Made by a program: the position numbers and the translations under genes | Notes under the pieces: generated by a model | The model's database searches: none | What the model was told of the DNA's origin: nothing | Seen by the model: the letters and a program-made list of their open reading frames with translations, nothing else | Part shown: piece after piece, positions 15,175 to 23,421 of the stretch | Numbering within the stretch: position 1 is the stretch's first letter | Layout: every line of letters starts with the position of its first letter | Source of the DNA: a virus | IMG/VR virus record: IMGVR_UViG_3300029319_009044 | Span: 1-64,000 of that record | Direction: 5' to 3' (one strand) | DNA: 64,000 nucleotides

Positions 15175-15968
15175 TAATACGATCCGTAAATATCGGTATC
15201 ATTTACATCCATATCCATTACATCAGTTTTAGATAAGTTATCAATATTATATGGATCTTCTTCAGTAGGATATGTCTTACCGCTTGAAGTCAATTGATCA
15301 GTAAGCGTAGTAGATAATATACCACTAAACGAATTATCATAAACTTGCTCGTTAGCTTTTTCAGCAGATAAACCATTCTGGAAGGTAAAGTCTAATCTCT
15401 TACCTCTTAATCTATAAATGTAATGACCTAATAATGGATTAAGAGAAGATATATCTTGATCCATTCGTTCAGTTATTTCATATTTAACTGAACCTCTTCC
15501 ATTAGGTCTATCACAACCTAGTACAGTTAAATCAATTACATCTCCTGATTTAGGTTCTATAGACTGACCAACAGATGAATAATCGAAGAATGCTGAAGCT
15601 GCAGTATGAAAAGTACTAATGTGTACATAAGCAGTAAATTCATCTCCTGGATCAAAACCAAATTTAGTTAAATTAACAGCATCGTCATTTAATTCAATAT
15701 ACATTTGTACCCCGGAAAGAGGCCCCTGATATTGTTTAACTGAATCTTCTCCATATAAAAGATCTGCAGCAGATAAGTTAAATGTATTAATATAATAATC
15801 TACAGGTATACCAAAATTATTAATGAGATCGTTAAAGGCTTGATCAAAAACTAATTGTTCTGCTTGTAAATTAGATGGATTAACTAACTCACCGCAAGAA
15901 GGTATAGCAGTAGCAGCTAAAACTTCTTCTGGTGTACAGTTTAATCTATTTTCATTACATACTGACAT
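15171..15968 (-). CDS. 14: Neck protein, gp14-like
   Basis: A 265-residue protein matching the layout of T4 gp14. It has LVFDQAFNDLINNFGIPVDYY near residue 40-60, then LLYGEDSVKQYQG (T4: LIFGED), a MYIELNDD segment, KFGFDPGDEFTAYV (T4: NFGMQVQDE) and PKSGDVIDL (T4: PKEGDLIYF). gp14 joins the head portal to the tail during neck assembly. The acidic C-terminus ends DIYGSYY. It begins one base after the nucleotidyltransferase gene and overlaps the convergent glycosyltransferase by four bases. The gp13 partner was not recognised. Confidence 0.65.
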   Translation of the reverse strand: MSVCNENRLNCTPEEVLAATAIPSCGELVNPSNLQAEQLVFDQAFNDLINNFGIPVDYYINTFNLSAADLLYGEDSVKQYQGPLSGVQMYIELNDDAVNLTKFGFDPGDEFTAYVHISTFHTAASAFFDYSSVGQSIEPKSGDVIDLTVLGCDRPNGRGSVKYEITERMDQDISSLNPLLGHYIYRLRGKRLDFTFQNGLSAEKANEQVYDNSFSGILSTTLTDQLTSSGKTYPTEEDPYNIDNLSKTDVMDMDVNDTDIYGSYY

Positions 15969-15969
15969 A

Positions 15970-17001
15970 TCATCTCTTGGCTAGCATTCCACATTGATTA
16001 CCTTCTTCATCTTCAAACATTTTTACCTCTACCCCAGAGTTACCTAATACCTTAGTTTGACCAGGTAGATATTGAACTCCATAAGTATTTAACGTATCAA
16101 ATAGAGGCATGCCCATTAATTTTATCTGACTAGCTGCTCCATTAAGAAGATTATTAACATGTGGACATTTATGATTATATCTTTTAGGTAAAGTATTAAG
16201 ATGTTTTTTAGATAGACCTACTCTGTTAATATTTTTTCCTACTCTCATATGAGGGTTAAGAAGTTCTTCTCCTTGATAGTATTCAAAAAAAGTTTTAAAG
16301 TTTTCCATATATATCTTATCATATGATCTAGCAATTAAATCTATAAGCTTTTCTATAATCTTAGTATTACGTAAGACTTTAAATGCTAAATTTTCTATAC
16401 TAAACTCTCCTTCTCTTTCAAGGCCTCTCTTTCTCATCTTTGAGATCTTTTGCTTTAATTTTTTAGCAACATCATTTAATTCTCTAGCTTCTTTACCTTT
16501 AACCTCGCTAAGCTTTTCTTCTAATATTTGTGTATCCTTTACAAATGCATTAGCTTTTTTATAAACATCTTTTAGATCAACTGAAGGCGGGTCATATGTC
16601 GGTTTGGTTAACCAACTATCGTCTTGAATAGAATACAAACCAGAAGCTGTATGAGGCTCGTCTTTATCTTGCACATACATTTCAACATCATGACCTCTAA
16701 AATTTATATTATGTCTTTGATTCCATATAAATCTTTTACCATCTAATGCATCTTTAACTAGATCTTCATCATCGTTTATATCCTTATAATCTATAAGAAC
16801 ATGCACATCTAAGTCTGAGAAATCGTTGTAATTGTAATTACTATTACTTCCTGTTAGAGTAATATCATGTATCTTTACATTATCTAGTTCTAGTTCATTG
16901 ATAAAATCTGAAGTAATAGCTAATAATTTTTGTCTAATCTTTGGATCAAAGCTATCATCAGACCAAAACTTTTTATTTAGAGTTTTGTTATAGATCTTCA
17001 C
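15970..17001 (-). CDS. Predicted nucleotidyltransferase (pol beta/MNT fold), late
   Basis: A 343-residue protein. DITLTGSNSNYNYNDFSDLDVHVLIDY (about 46-72) has the GS-x(10)-D-x-D signature of the polymerase-beta-type nucleotidyltransferase superfamily (G51, S52, D63, D65), and HDVEMYV at 104-110 supplies the third acidic residue. Residues about 140-240 are a helical domain and the last 100 are basic with Cys/His. Enzymes of this fold transfer NMP to RNA, protein or small molecules; the target here is unknown. The GTG start is fixed by a TAAATA five bases upstream. It is co-transcribed with the gp14-like gene, so a virion or assembly function is plausible. Confidence 0.7.
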   Translation of the reverse strand: MKIYNKTLNKKFWSDDSFDPKIRQKLLAITSDFINELELDNVKIHDITLTGSNSNYNYNDFSDLDVHVLIDYKDINDDEDLVKDALDGKRFIWNQRHNINFRGHDVEMYVQDKDEPHTASGLYSIQDDSWLTKPTYDPPSVDLKDVYKKANAFVKDTQILEEKLSEVKGKEARELNDVAKKLKQKISKMRKRGLEREGEFSIENLAFKVLRNTKIIEKLIDLIARSYDKIYMENFKTFFEYYQGEELLNPHMRVGKNINRVGLSKKHLNTLPKRYNHKCPHVNNLLNGAASQIKLMGMPLFDTLNTYGVQYLPGQTKVLGNSGVEVKMFEDEEGNQCGMLAKR

Positions 17002-17006
17002 ACTTA

Positions 17007-17012
17007 TATTTA
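17007..17012 (-). promoter_or_regulatory. Late promoter TAAATA of the nucleotidyltransferase gene
   Basis: Minus-strand TAAATA with five bases to GTG. It lies directly against the T-run of the upstream terminator. Confidence 0.65.
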
Positions 17013-17014
17013 TT

Positions 17015-17051
17015 AAAAAAGCCCGAAGAGGTCTACTCTACGGGCTCTTTT
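17015..17051 (-). terminator. Strong intrinsic terminator
   Basis: AGCCCG (17020-17025) pairs with CGGGCT (17041-17046), and inside it AGAG pairs with CTCT around a GTCTA loop with one A-A mismatch. On the minus strand it is followed by six T's, so it ends the 17073-18086 transcript. On the plus strand it is followed by CTTTT, so it may work in both directions. Confidence 0.85.
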
Positions 17052-17072
17052 AATTTAATTATTGAGCTTTTT

Positions 17073-18086
17073 TTATTCGTATGCACTTTGGCCGGCCTTA
17101 AGATCACCAACCTTATTACTTCCACCTGTTCCCATGTTAACTGTGTGATGAAGTTCTGAACCAGGATCAACTGTTCCTGAAGCAGCTTTTTCTTTAGCAG
17201 CTCCTTTAGGCTTCAAATTACCAACTTTGTTCTTTCCTCCAGTGCCCATGTCAACTGTGTGATGAAGCTCAGAACCAGGGTCAATTGCTTCTTCATCTTC
17301 TTCATATGCTACTTCAGCTTCAAAGTCTTCATCAGGCTCATCATCTCCTCCCATAGCTGCCATTAATACTTCATGAAGCTTTTCAGCTACATCTTTTGGA
17401 ATAGTAACAGTAAGATCGCCTTCATCACCACCATCATCATCGGTCTCGATTCCAAGGGCTTCAATTTCAGACATATCCTCGGCATCTTCAAATTCACCGA
17501 AGTTTTCATTAACCATTACTTTATTATAAAGTTTATCAAATACGGAAGGTTTGCTCATAAAATTATTTAGGCCATCTCGTGCAATTTTCTCGTGTTCTCC
17601 TAAAATTTCTTCATCTTCTTCTTTTTTATCATCGTCTTCTTCATCAGAATGCTTCTTACCCATAGCTTTTTTAATAGCTTTATCTTTAGATCCCATATAT
17701 TCATCTGTTTTAGATTCTACTTTACCATCACCATCATAATCTTTATCAGCTTTTTCCTCAGAATCTTCTTCAGGACCTACATTACCTGTGTAAGCTACTT
17801 GACCGTAAGTTGGACCTGTCGGCTTAGGCTCTTGACATTCTACAGGATCGTTACCATCTCCATAAGAATAACCCTTAATATTGTAAATATTATCCTTTTT
17901 ATCTTTGTCAGACATGTTATCTAAGTCAACAAGAGGTTTTCTAAACCCCCCTTCTTCCTCAGGTCCTCCTTTTACAAGAGGAGCTTCTCCTGATGTTCCA
18001 GGTGGAACCTCTTCGTTTATAACTACTTTTTTGAACACATCTTTATATGCTTCTCCTAGTGACATGAAGTCTTTACTTTTTGACAT
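17073..18086 (-). CDS. Acidic late protein with EF-hand-like motif and C-terminal duplication
   Basis: A 337-residue, very acidic protein. It starts MSKSKDFMSLGEAYKDVFKKV, a short helical N-terminus like those of some T4-like prohead-core or internal proteins. At about 114-124, DKDYDGDGKVE is an EF-hand-type calcium loop (D-x-D-x-D-G). Poly-Glu/Asp/Lys follows. The C-terminus carries two copies of an ELHHTV-(D/N)-MGTGG-x-NKVG-(N/D)-LK unit, each preceded by a DPGS. The family is known to me only as hypothetical marine-phage proteins. An internal, scaffold or virion protein is the likely class. It has a late promoter and a dedicated terminator, so it is a single-gene unit. Confidence 0.7.
   Translation of the reverse strand: MSKSKDFMSLGEAYKDVFKKVVINEEVPPGTSGEAPLVKGGPEEEGGFRKPLVDLDNMSDKDKKDNIYNIKGYSYGDGNDPVECQEPKPTGPTYGQVAYTGNVGPEEDSEEKADKDYDGDGKVESKTDEYMGSKDKAIKKAMGKKHSDEEDDDKKEEDEEILGEHEKIARDGLNNFMSKPSVFDKLYNKVMVNENFGEFEDAEDMSEIEALGIETDDDGGDEGDLTVTIPKDVAEKLHEVLMAAMGGDDEPDEDFEAEVAYEEDEEAIDPGSELHHTVDMGTGGKNKVGNLKPKGAAKEKAASGTVDPGSELHHTVNMGTGGSNKVGDLKAGQSAYE
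17090..17290 (-). repeat. Direct repeat in the 3' end of the acidic late gene
   Basis: Two diverged copies of about 65 bases encode the DPGSELHHTV...NKVG units, separated by a short Ala/Lys-rich linker. Confidence 0.75.
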
Positions 18087-18091
18087 GTAAT

Positions 18092-18097
18092 TATTTA
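18092..18097 (-). promoter_or_regulatory. Late promoter TAAATA of the acidic late gene
   Basis: GCATAAATAATTAC precedes the ATG. The identical GCATAAATAATTAC also precedes the gene starting at 60364, and a close variant precedes the one starting at 34580. Confidence 0.7.
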
Positions 18098-18107
18098 TGC
18101 TCTTTAT

Positions 18108-18113
18108 TAAATA
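18108..18113 (+). promoter_or_regulatory. Late promoter TAAATA of the terminase gene
   Basis: TAAATA with five bases to a GTG at 18119. It is divergent from the promoter at 18092-18097. Confidence 0.65.
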
Positions 18114-18118
18114 TTTCT

Positions 18119-19855
18119 GTGCCTGCTAAAGATAATATGTTCTATATGGGTAATAAAAACTTACCCAATGTAAATTGGAAGGGTGAATATACTAAAGAAC
18201 AAGTAAAAGACCTTAAAAAAGCTAGTAGTAATATACTTTATTTTGCTGAAAACTTTTTTCATATTATTAACCTCGATAGAGGTAAAGAAAAAATATCTCT
18301 ATATAAAGCTCAAAAACGTGCATTACGAAAGATGAGAGACAATCGATTCTTTTGCTTATTAGCTTCAAGACAGATCGGTAAGTCGACTATGATGACGATC
18401 TATATTCTATGGCAAGCATGCTTTAATAATGATCAACGTATACTTTTAGTAGCAAACAAAGAAGCTACAGCTATTGAGATATTTCAAAGGGTAAGAATGG
18501 CATATGAAGAGTTACCAAACTGGTTAAAGCCTCCTGTTAAAGAATATGCTAAGACGTCTATGACATTAGAAAATGGAAGTAGAATAGGTATTACAACTAC
18601 TACTGGTACTGCTGCACGTGGCCAGTCTGTTAACTGCTTAGTTATTGATGAGATGGCGTTTATTGAACCTCACTTAGTAGAAGAGTTTTGGAAATCAGTC
18701 TTTCCTATTATTACTTCTTCTAAAAAATCTAAAGTGTTTGTATGCTCGACGTCTAATGGTACAGATAATCTTTTCTATAAATTGTATAGCGGAGCTATAG
18801 AAGGGGATAATGGTTGGGCGCACGATAAAATAAAATGGGATGAAATTCCAGGTAGAGATGAATCTTGGGCTCAAGCTACTAAAACAGCTATTGGTTCAGC
18901 TGATGCATGGTTACAAGAGTTTGAATGTGAGTTTATACACTCAGGTGAATCAACATTAGATGATGAATTATTTGAAGAGATGATGTCTAAAGTATCAGAT
19001 CCAAAAATAATATTAGATGATGGTCATTACAAATTATGGGAAGAGCCTGATGAAAGTAGGTTATATGTAGCGGGTGTAGATATATCTGAAGGCGTAGGGG
19101 TTGATTCATCTGTTATTCAGATATTAGATATTACAGATATTAAAGATATTAAACAGGTAGCAATCTATAGAAACAATAAGATCCCACCTTTAGAGTTTAC
19201 TAATAAATTACATAAGATACTTCGTAACTGGGGGTCTCCCTTAGCTCTCATAGAGAGAAACAATTGTGGCGCACAGGTAGTGGATAGGTTATCAGAAGAT
19301 TTAAGTTACGATAAAATAGTTTCATATGGTAATAAAAATGCTCATAGAAGAAATGTAATGAGAGGTATGATAGCTCATACAAATACAAAGTATAAAGGTG
19401 TTCTCAATATGAGATACTTTATGAATGAAGTTCGAGTTGTTACGATTAGAGAGGCAGATACAGTAACTGAGTTAAGAAACTTTGTAAGGTATCCTAATGG
19501 TACTTGGAAGGCTAGAGGAGGCTTTCATGATGATAGAGTTATGGCGATGTTATATGCGTTGTTTATTCTAGAGAAAGAGATAACAGAAAGATTCTTTGAG
19601 ATAGTAGAAGTAGATGATATGGGTAAGCCATCTGTTATTGAACCTATGGATTTTGGAGTTCAATACTTTGAAGACCCTACTTCAATTTATTTAGATGAAG
19701 AGATAGTAGGAGGGGGAAATAACAATGTTTCAGCAATAGTGTTTGGTATGGGTGAAGAAGGTGAGGATGAATTAGATGAACTTAAGTCTATGGGCTTTTC
19801 TGTGCTTGGAGAGGCGCCTCCTAATAACTGGCAAGCTGGTATAATGAAAGAATAA
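18119..19855 (+). CDS. 17: Terminase large subunit (gp17)
   Basis: The motor that pumps and cuts phage DNA into proheads. In 578 residues it has the N-terminal ATPase (SRQIGKST Walker A at 83-90; LVIDE Walker B at 174-178; FVCSTSNG coupling motif at about 207-214) and the C-terminal nuclease (GVDISEGVGVDSSV from 319, catalytic Asp321; ERNNCGAQVV and a late HDDRVMAML Asp cluster). The GTG at 18119 is chosen because a TAAATA ends five bases before it; longer upstream starts overlap the divergent gene, and an ATG at 18137 is possible. The small subunit is probably encoded 14 kb away at 33571. Confidence 0.95.
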   Translation: MPAKDNMFYMGNKNLPNVNWKGEYTKEQVKDLKKASSNILYFAENFFHIINLDRGKEKISLYKAQKRALRKMRDNRFFCLLASRQIGKSTMMTIYILWQACFNNDQRILLVANKEATAIEIFQRVRMAYEELPNWLKPPVKEYAKTSMTLENGSRIGITTTTGTAARGQSVNCLVIDEMAFIEPHLVEEFWKSVFPIITSSKKSKVFVCSTSNGTDNLFYKLYSGAIEGDNGWAHDKIKWDEIPGRDESWAQATKTAIGSADAWLQEFECEFIHSGESTLDDELFEEMMSKVSDPKIILDDGHYKLWEEPDESRLYVAGVDISEGVGVDSSVIQILDITDIKDIKQVAIYRNNKIPPLEFTNKLHKILRNWGSPLALIERNNCGAQVVDRLSEDLSYDKIVSYGNKNAHRRNVMRGMIAHTNTKYKGVLNMRYFMNEVRVVTIREADTVTELRNFVRYPNGTWKARGGFHDDRVMAMLYALFILEKEITERFFEIVEVDDMGKPSVIEPMDFGVQYFEDPTSIYLDEEIVGGGNNNVSAIVFGMGEEGEDELDELKSMGFSVLGEAPPNNWQAGIMKE

Positions 19856-19858
19856 ATA
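19853..19858 (+). promoter_or_regulatory. Late promoter TAAATA, tube-like gene at 19864
   Basis: TAAATA begins inside the terminase stop codon and leaves five bases to the ATG. Confidence 0.65.
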
Positions 19859-19863
19859 TATTC

Positions 19864-20445
19864 ATGGCTAGAAACACTATGCAGCAGTCAATGCTGAACA
19901 AATCAAGAGCTGATAAGTTTTTATTAGTTTTTGATGTACCGCCTATATTAAAGGAATTTAGTAAAAAATTTAATCAAACTAATGATACTATAATACCTGA
20001 TTCTGTTCAGTTTTCTATATTTGGAGCTGCTGTACCAGAAATTACAGTACCTGCAGTAGATAATAGATATGCTGGTAATACTTTATATGTATCTTCCCAT
20101 TCTAAAAATCCTTACCCTCCTGTATCTATAGGATTTAAAATAGATAATGAATATAAAAACTACTGGGCAATGTACTCTTGGCTTAATTTATTACATGATC
20201 AAAGAGAAGGACGTTATAATGTAAGAGAGATTAACGAAAATCAACCAGATTTTCAAGATTATCAAACAGATCTTACTATATTTGGAAAGGACGAATTCAA
20301 TAATAATCGTATAAAATTTACATATACAAAAGCATTTCCTACTACTGTCGAAGCAATTAACTATAGTTATACAGATCCTGATGAAATTACTTCAGGATTT
20401 ACATTTGTTTACTCACAATTACATACAGAAGTCATCAATTTTTGA
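19864..20445 (+). CDS. Tail-tube-fold protein (gp19-like paralogue)
   Basis: A 193-residue protein with the beta pattern of T4-family tail-tube proteins: SIFGAAVPEITVPAVDNRYAG, then PPVSIGFKIDNEYKNYWAMYSWLNLLHD, and a final strand pair around TTVEAINYSY and GFTFVYSQ. In T4 the tube (gp19) and the tube-initiating baseplate proteins gp48 and gp54 share this fold. Its place between terminase and sheath is unusual. It could be a tube-end, neck or initiator protein. The length is close to gp19 (163) but its sequence differs clearly from the gene at 22854. Confidence 0.6.
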   Translation: MARNTMQQSMLNKSRADKFLLVFDVPPILKEFSKKFNQTNDTIIPDSVQFSIFGAAVPEITVPAVDNRYAGNTLYVSSHSKNPYPPVSIGFKIDNEYKNYWAMYSWLNLLHDQREGRYNVREINENQPDFQDYQTDLTIFGKDEFNNNRIKFTYTKAFPTTVEAINYSYTDPDEITSGFTFVYSQLHTEVINF

Positions 20446-20466
20446 AATTATTAACCTAAATTAGGA

Positions 20467-20472
20467 TAAATA
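20467..20472 (+). promoter_or_regulatory. Late promoter TAAATA of the sheath gene
   Basis: TAAATA with five bases to the ATG at 20478. Confidence 0.7.
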
Positions 20473-20477
20473 ATTTT

Positions 20478-22829
20478 ATGGCACAGCGTACAATAAACTC
20501 CCCGGGAGTAGAAATAAGAGAATCAGATCTTTCCTTTACAGCACCTGCAGCCGCCGGAACAAACGTATACGTTACCGGCTTTGCACAGCAGGGTCCTATT
20601 GATGAAGTCTTGTTAGTAAGTACTACACAAGAATTAACACAAATATATGGCCCTCCCACAAATGCTGCAGAAAAATACTTTCATTATACTATAAGTGAGC
20701 TTTTAAATTCACCTGCTACAGTTTACGCTGGTAGATTGCCATATGGTAGAGGTAATGGAGATGGATTTGGATCTAAGTATTCTGCTTTAGCTTATCCAGT
20801 TTCAGCATTTACTACCGAGTCTGGAGGCGGAGGAGGCTCTTTTGTTTCTTCAACTTTATCTCATTCAGGTTCAGGTCTATATCTCATCGATGCGCCAGTA
20901 CATTTTGAGCTTACAGAAGCTCAATATTTAGCTATTCTAGATGGCTCAGGATATACCTGGGCAGATGCTCCTTCTAATGCTAAGACTATAGAAGATGTAG
21001 CAAACATCGGTAAAGCGGGGATTATTGTTTTAAATAAAACTCAACTAGCTAATAACGATGGTTTAGAAGGCACGTATGTTGGCCTACTTGATAATACTCA
21101 AAACCCTGCTACTAATTTCTTAGCTATATCGGGTGCTAAAGCTGTACTAAGTACCGCTACTAGAACAGAATCGTTTACAGATATTCCTAATAATACTTTA
21201 ACGTTTGATTTAACATCTTCTGCTACAGATGGTTCCGGACAGAGTATATCTCGTGTAATGGAAAATCTTACTAATTACGATTTAGATAATCAAAGCTTTG
21301 ATGATTATCTGCAGTTTGGAGTATTTAAATTACGTAAGTCAATTTACGCTAATGAAGCTACTAAACTTGATTATGTATTAACTGATGTTATTGCTGGTTC
21401 TATCAACTCTTATAGAACAGAACTTAATCCTAATGGAGGAGCTGATAGATCAGTATTTTTAGAGAATGTTTCTGATGGTGCACAAAATGTTAAAGTCCTA
21501 GTTAATGATAATATATCACAAAGATTAGCAGGGCATACAGGACTTAACACAAACGGTAGTGCAAAATTAAAAGTCAAAACTACTGGTGGTTTAAGAAATG
21601 CTACTTCGTCTAATACAGGATTTAGTGCATATCCAATAACTAACAATGCTAATGTGCAAACTGCAATAGATCTAGCAGCTAAAAATACAGCTGATTTATT
21701 CCCTCTTGGTCAATTTACTAATCAAAAAGTAACTACCAAACTTCTTGGTGATATTCCAACTAAGCTTGAAAGAGCTCTTGACAATGTTAAGAATGATGAA
21801 GTTTATAACATCGATGTAGTTGTTGAAGCTGGGTTAGGTACTATTCACGCTGTAGCAAGTGCACAAACAACTAATCCATATTACTATGATGATGAAGATT
21901 ATAGCTCAAATGTTTCAACAGCAGTTGATGGATTAAGAACTTCTGGTGACTTATCAGTAGCATCAGCAATTACATTAAGAAATAATTATTCTACAATCTT
22001 TAATAAGTTTGAAAAATTTGTTAAGCCTCCATATGAAGGTGGTGATAGAGGAGATTGTATTTTTGTAGCAGATCCTATTAGACAGATTGTCATTAAAGGA
22101 GCTAATACAAAGATCTTATCTGATAAGACAAAGAATTTTCAAACTGATATTTACTGGCCTATTAGACATCAGTTTGAGAATGAAAATACTTCTTATGCAG
22201 CTGTTTACGGTAACTGGATGGCTATTAATGATAGTTATGCAGGTAAGCAATGCTGGGTTCCATCTTCAGGCTTTGCAGCAGCTGCAATGGCTAGGAATGA
22301 TGCAGTTGCGTTCCCATGGTTTGCTCCAGCAGGATTTACTAGAGGTTTAATTTCATTCGCTAATGATGCAGCAATTAATCCTAATCAGAAGCAAAGAGAT
22401 GAACTTTACAAAGCAAACATTAACCCAATAGCTCAATTCCCTGGATCAGGAATAGTAATATTTGGTCAAAAGACTTTACAGAAGAAGCCAAGTGCATTCG
22501 ATAGAATTAACGTTAGAAGGCTTTTCTTAGCACTTGAAAGACCTACTAAGCAGTTAGCTCGACAGTTTGTATTTGAGCAGAACTCAGAGTTTACTAGAAC
22601 AAGGTTAGTTAATGCATTAACACCTATATTTGAGAGAGCTAGAAACAACGAAGGATTATATGATTACTTGATTGTATGTGACGAGAGAAACAATACACCT
22701 GCGGTAATCGATGCAAATGAGTTAGTAGTAGATATCTACATTAAACCTACTAGAACAGCAGAGTTTATATTAGTTAACTTCTACGCAACAAGAACGGATG
22801 CCAATTTCCAAGAGTTAATTGGCGGTTAA
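20478..22829 (+). CDS. 18: Contractile tail sheath protein (gp18)
   Basis: A 783-residue sheath protein. The N-terminus (INSPGVEIRESDLSFTAPA, then GTNVYVTGFAQQGP and a GPP-rich turn) is the classic gp18/Myoviridae sheath start. The C-terminal domain has the conserved FGQKTLQ, RINVRRLFLALERP, FEQNSEFTR and final IKPTRTAEFILVNFYATR strand used in sheath-sheath contacts. The variable middle (about 120-480) forms the outer protruding domains. It polymerises around the tube and contracts on infection. It is somewhat longer than T4 gp18 (659), mostly through the middle. It has its own late promoter. Confidence 0.95.
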   Translation: MAQRTINSPGVEIRESDLSFTAPAAAGTNVYVTGFAQQGPIDEVLLVSTTQELTQIYGPPTNAAEKYFHYTISELLNSPATVYAGRLPYGRGNGDGFGSKYSALAYPVSAFTTESGGGGGSFVSSTLSHSGSGLYLIDAPVHFELTEAQYLAILDGSGYTWADAPSNAKTIEDVANIGKAGIIVLNKTQLANNDGLEGTYVGLLDNTQNPATNFLAISGAKAVLSTATRTESFTDIPNNTLTFDLTSSATDGSGQSISRVMENLTNYDLDNQSFDDYLQFGVFKLRKSIYANEATKLDYVLTDVIAGSINSYRTELNPNGGADRSVFLENVSDGAQNVKVLVNDNISQRLAGHTGLNTNGSAKLKVKTTGGLRNATSSNTGFSAYPITNNANVQTAIDLAAKNTADLFPLGQFTNQKVTTKLLGDIPTKLERALDNVKNDEVYNIDVVVEAGLGTIHAVASAQTTNPYYYDDEDYSSNVSTAVDGLRTSGDLSVASAITLRNNYSTIFNKFEKFVKPPYEGGDRGDCIFVADPIRQIVIKGANTKILSDKTKNFQTDIYWPIRHQFENENTSYAAVYGNWMAINDSYAGKQCWVPSSGFAAAAMARNDAVAFPWFAPAGFTRGLISFANDAAINPNQKQRDELYKANINPIAQFPGSGIVIFGQKTLQKKPSAFDRINVRRLFLALERPTKQLARQFVFEQNSEFTRTRLVNALTPIFERARNNEGLYDYLIVCDERNNTPAVIDANELVVDIYIKPTRTAEFILVNFYATRTDANFQELIGG

Positions 22830-22842
22830 TAGAAAAACTTAC

Positions 22843-22848
22843 TAAATA
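22843..22848 (+). promoter_or_regulatory. Late promoter TAAATA of the tube gene
   Basis: TAAATA with five bases to the ATG at 22854. Confidence 0.7.
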
Positions 22849-22853
22849 TTATT

Positions 22854-23396
22854 ATGGCGACAACAATTCAAAACTTCTTTACTAAAGCAGCAGAAAATCA
22901 ATTTTCAAGAGATTTTCTTTTCCGAGTTAGAAATATAACATTAACTGGAGGACTTGAATTTGTTGGTGATAACGATCTTGTTTATGCTAAAACAGCGGCG
23001 TTACCTGGAAGAAATATTGATGATAAAGTAGTAAATTACTTTGGTCAAGAGTTTCACTTACCGGGAAGAGCAACTTACCCAACAGGGGGAGGATACACTA
23101 TTTCATTTTATCATGATGAAAATTGTGCTCTTAGAACTAAGTTTGAAGCAGCTTCAAGAATTGTTTTTAACAACGAAACTTCAGTAGGTGAATATGGTAT
23201 GCCTGGAACTGAATCAGTTATTAATTTAGTTCAAGTTGATAAACAGCTAAACGACGTAAGAAACATAGAGCTTGTAGGAGCTTCAATTAGAAATATTGGT
23301 GATGTTAGTTATGATATTGCTGATGGTACTGGAGACGTTCTAAGCTTTGACGTTACTTTTGCTTACCACTTCTATAGAGACTTTGCTACATCATAA
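22854..23396 (+). CDS. 19: Tail tube protein (gp19)
   Basis: A 180-residue tube subunit placed directly after the sheath, as in T4. ARG-type N-terminal helix (SRDFLFRVRNITL), AKTAALPGRNIDDKVVNYFGQEFHLPG (the family's PGR loop and following strand), and a C-terminal DVSYDIADG and SFDVTFAYHFYRDF typical of gp19. Many copies stack as hexameric rings to form the DNA-conducting inner tube. It should be one of the most abundant late proteins. Confidence 0.9.
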   Translation: MATTIQNFFTKAAENQFSRDFLFRVRNITLTGGLEFVGDNDLVYAKTAALPGRNIDDKVVNYFGQEFHLPGRATYPTGGGYTISFYHDENCALRTKFEAASRIVFNNETSVGEYGMPGTESVINLVQVDKQLNDVRNIELVGASIRNIGDVSYDIADGTGDVLSFDVTFAYHFYRDFATS

Positions 23397-23409
23397 TTAC
23401 TCTCGCGAT

Positions 23410-23415
23410 TAAATA
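23410..23415 (+). promoter_or_regulatory. Late promoter TAAATA, gene at 23422
   Basis: TAAATA with six bases to the ATG. Confidence 0.65.
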
Positions 23416-23421
23416 TTATTA

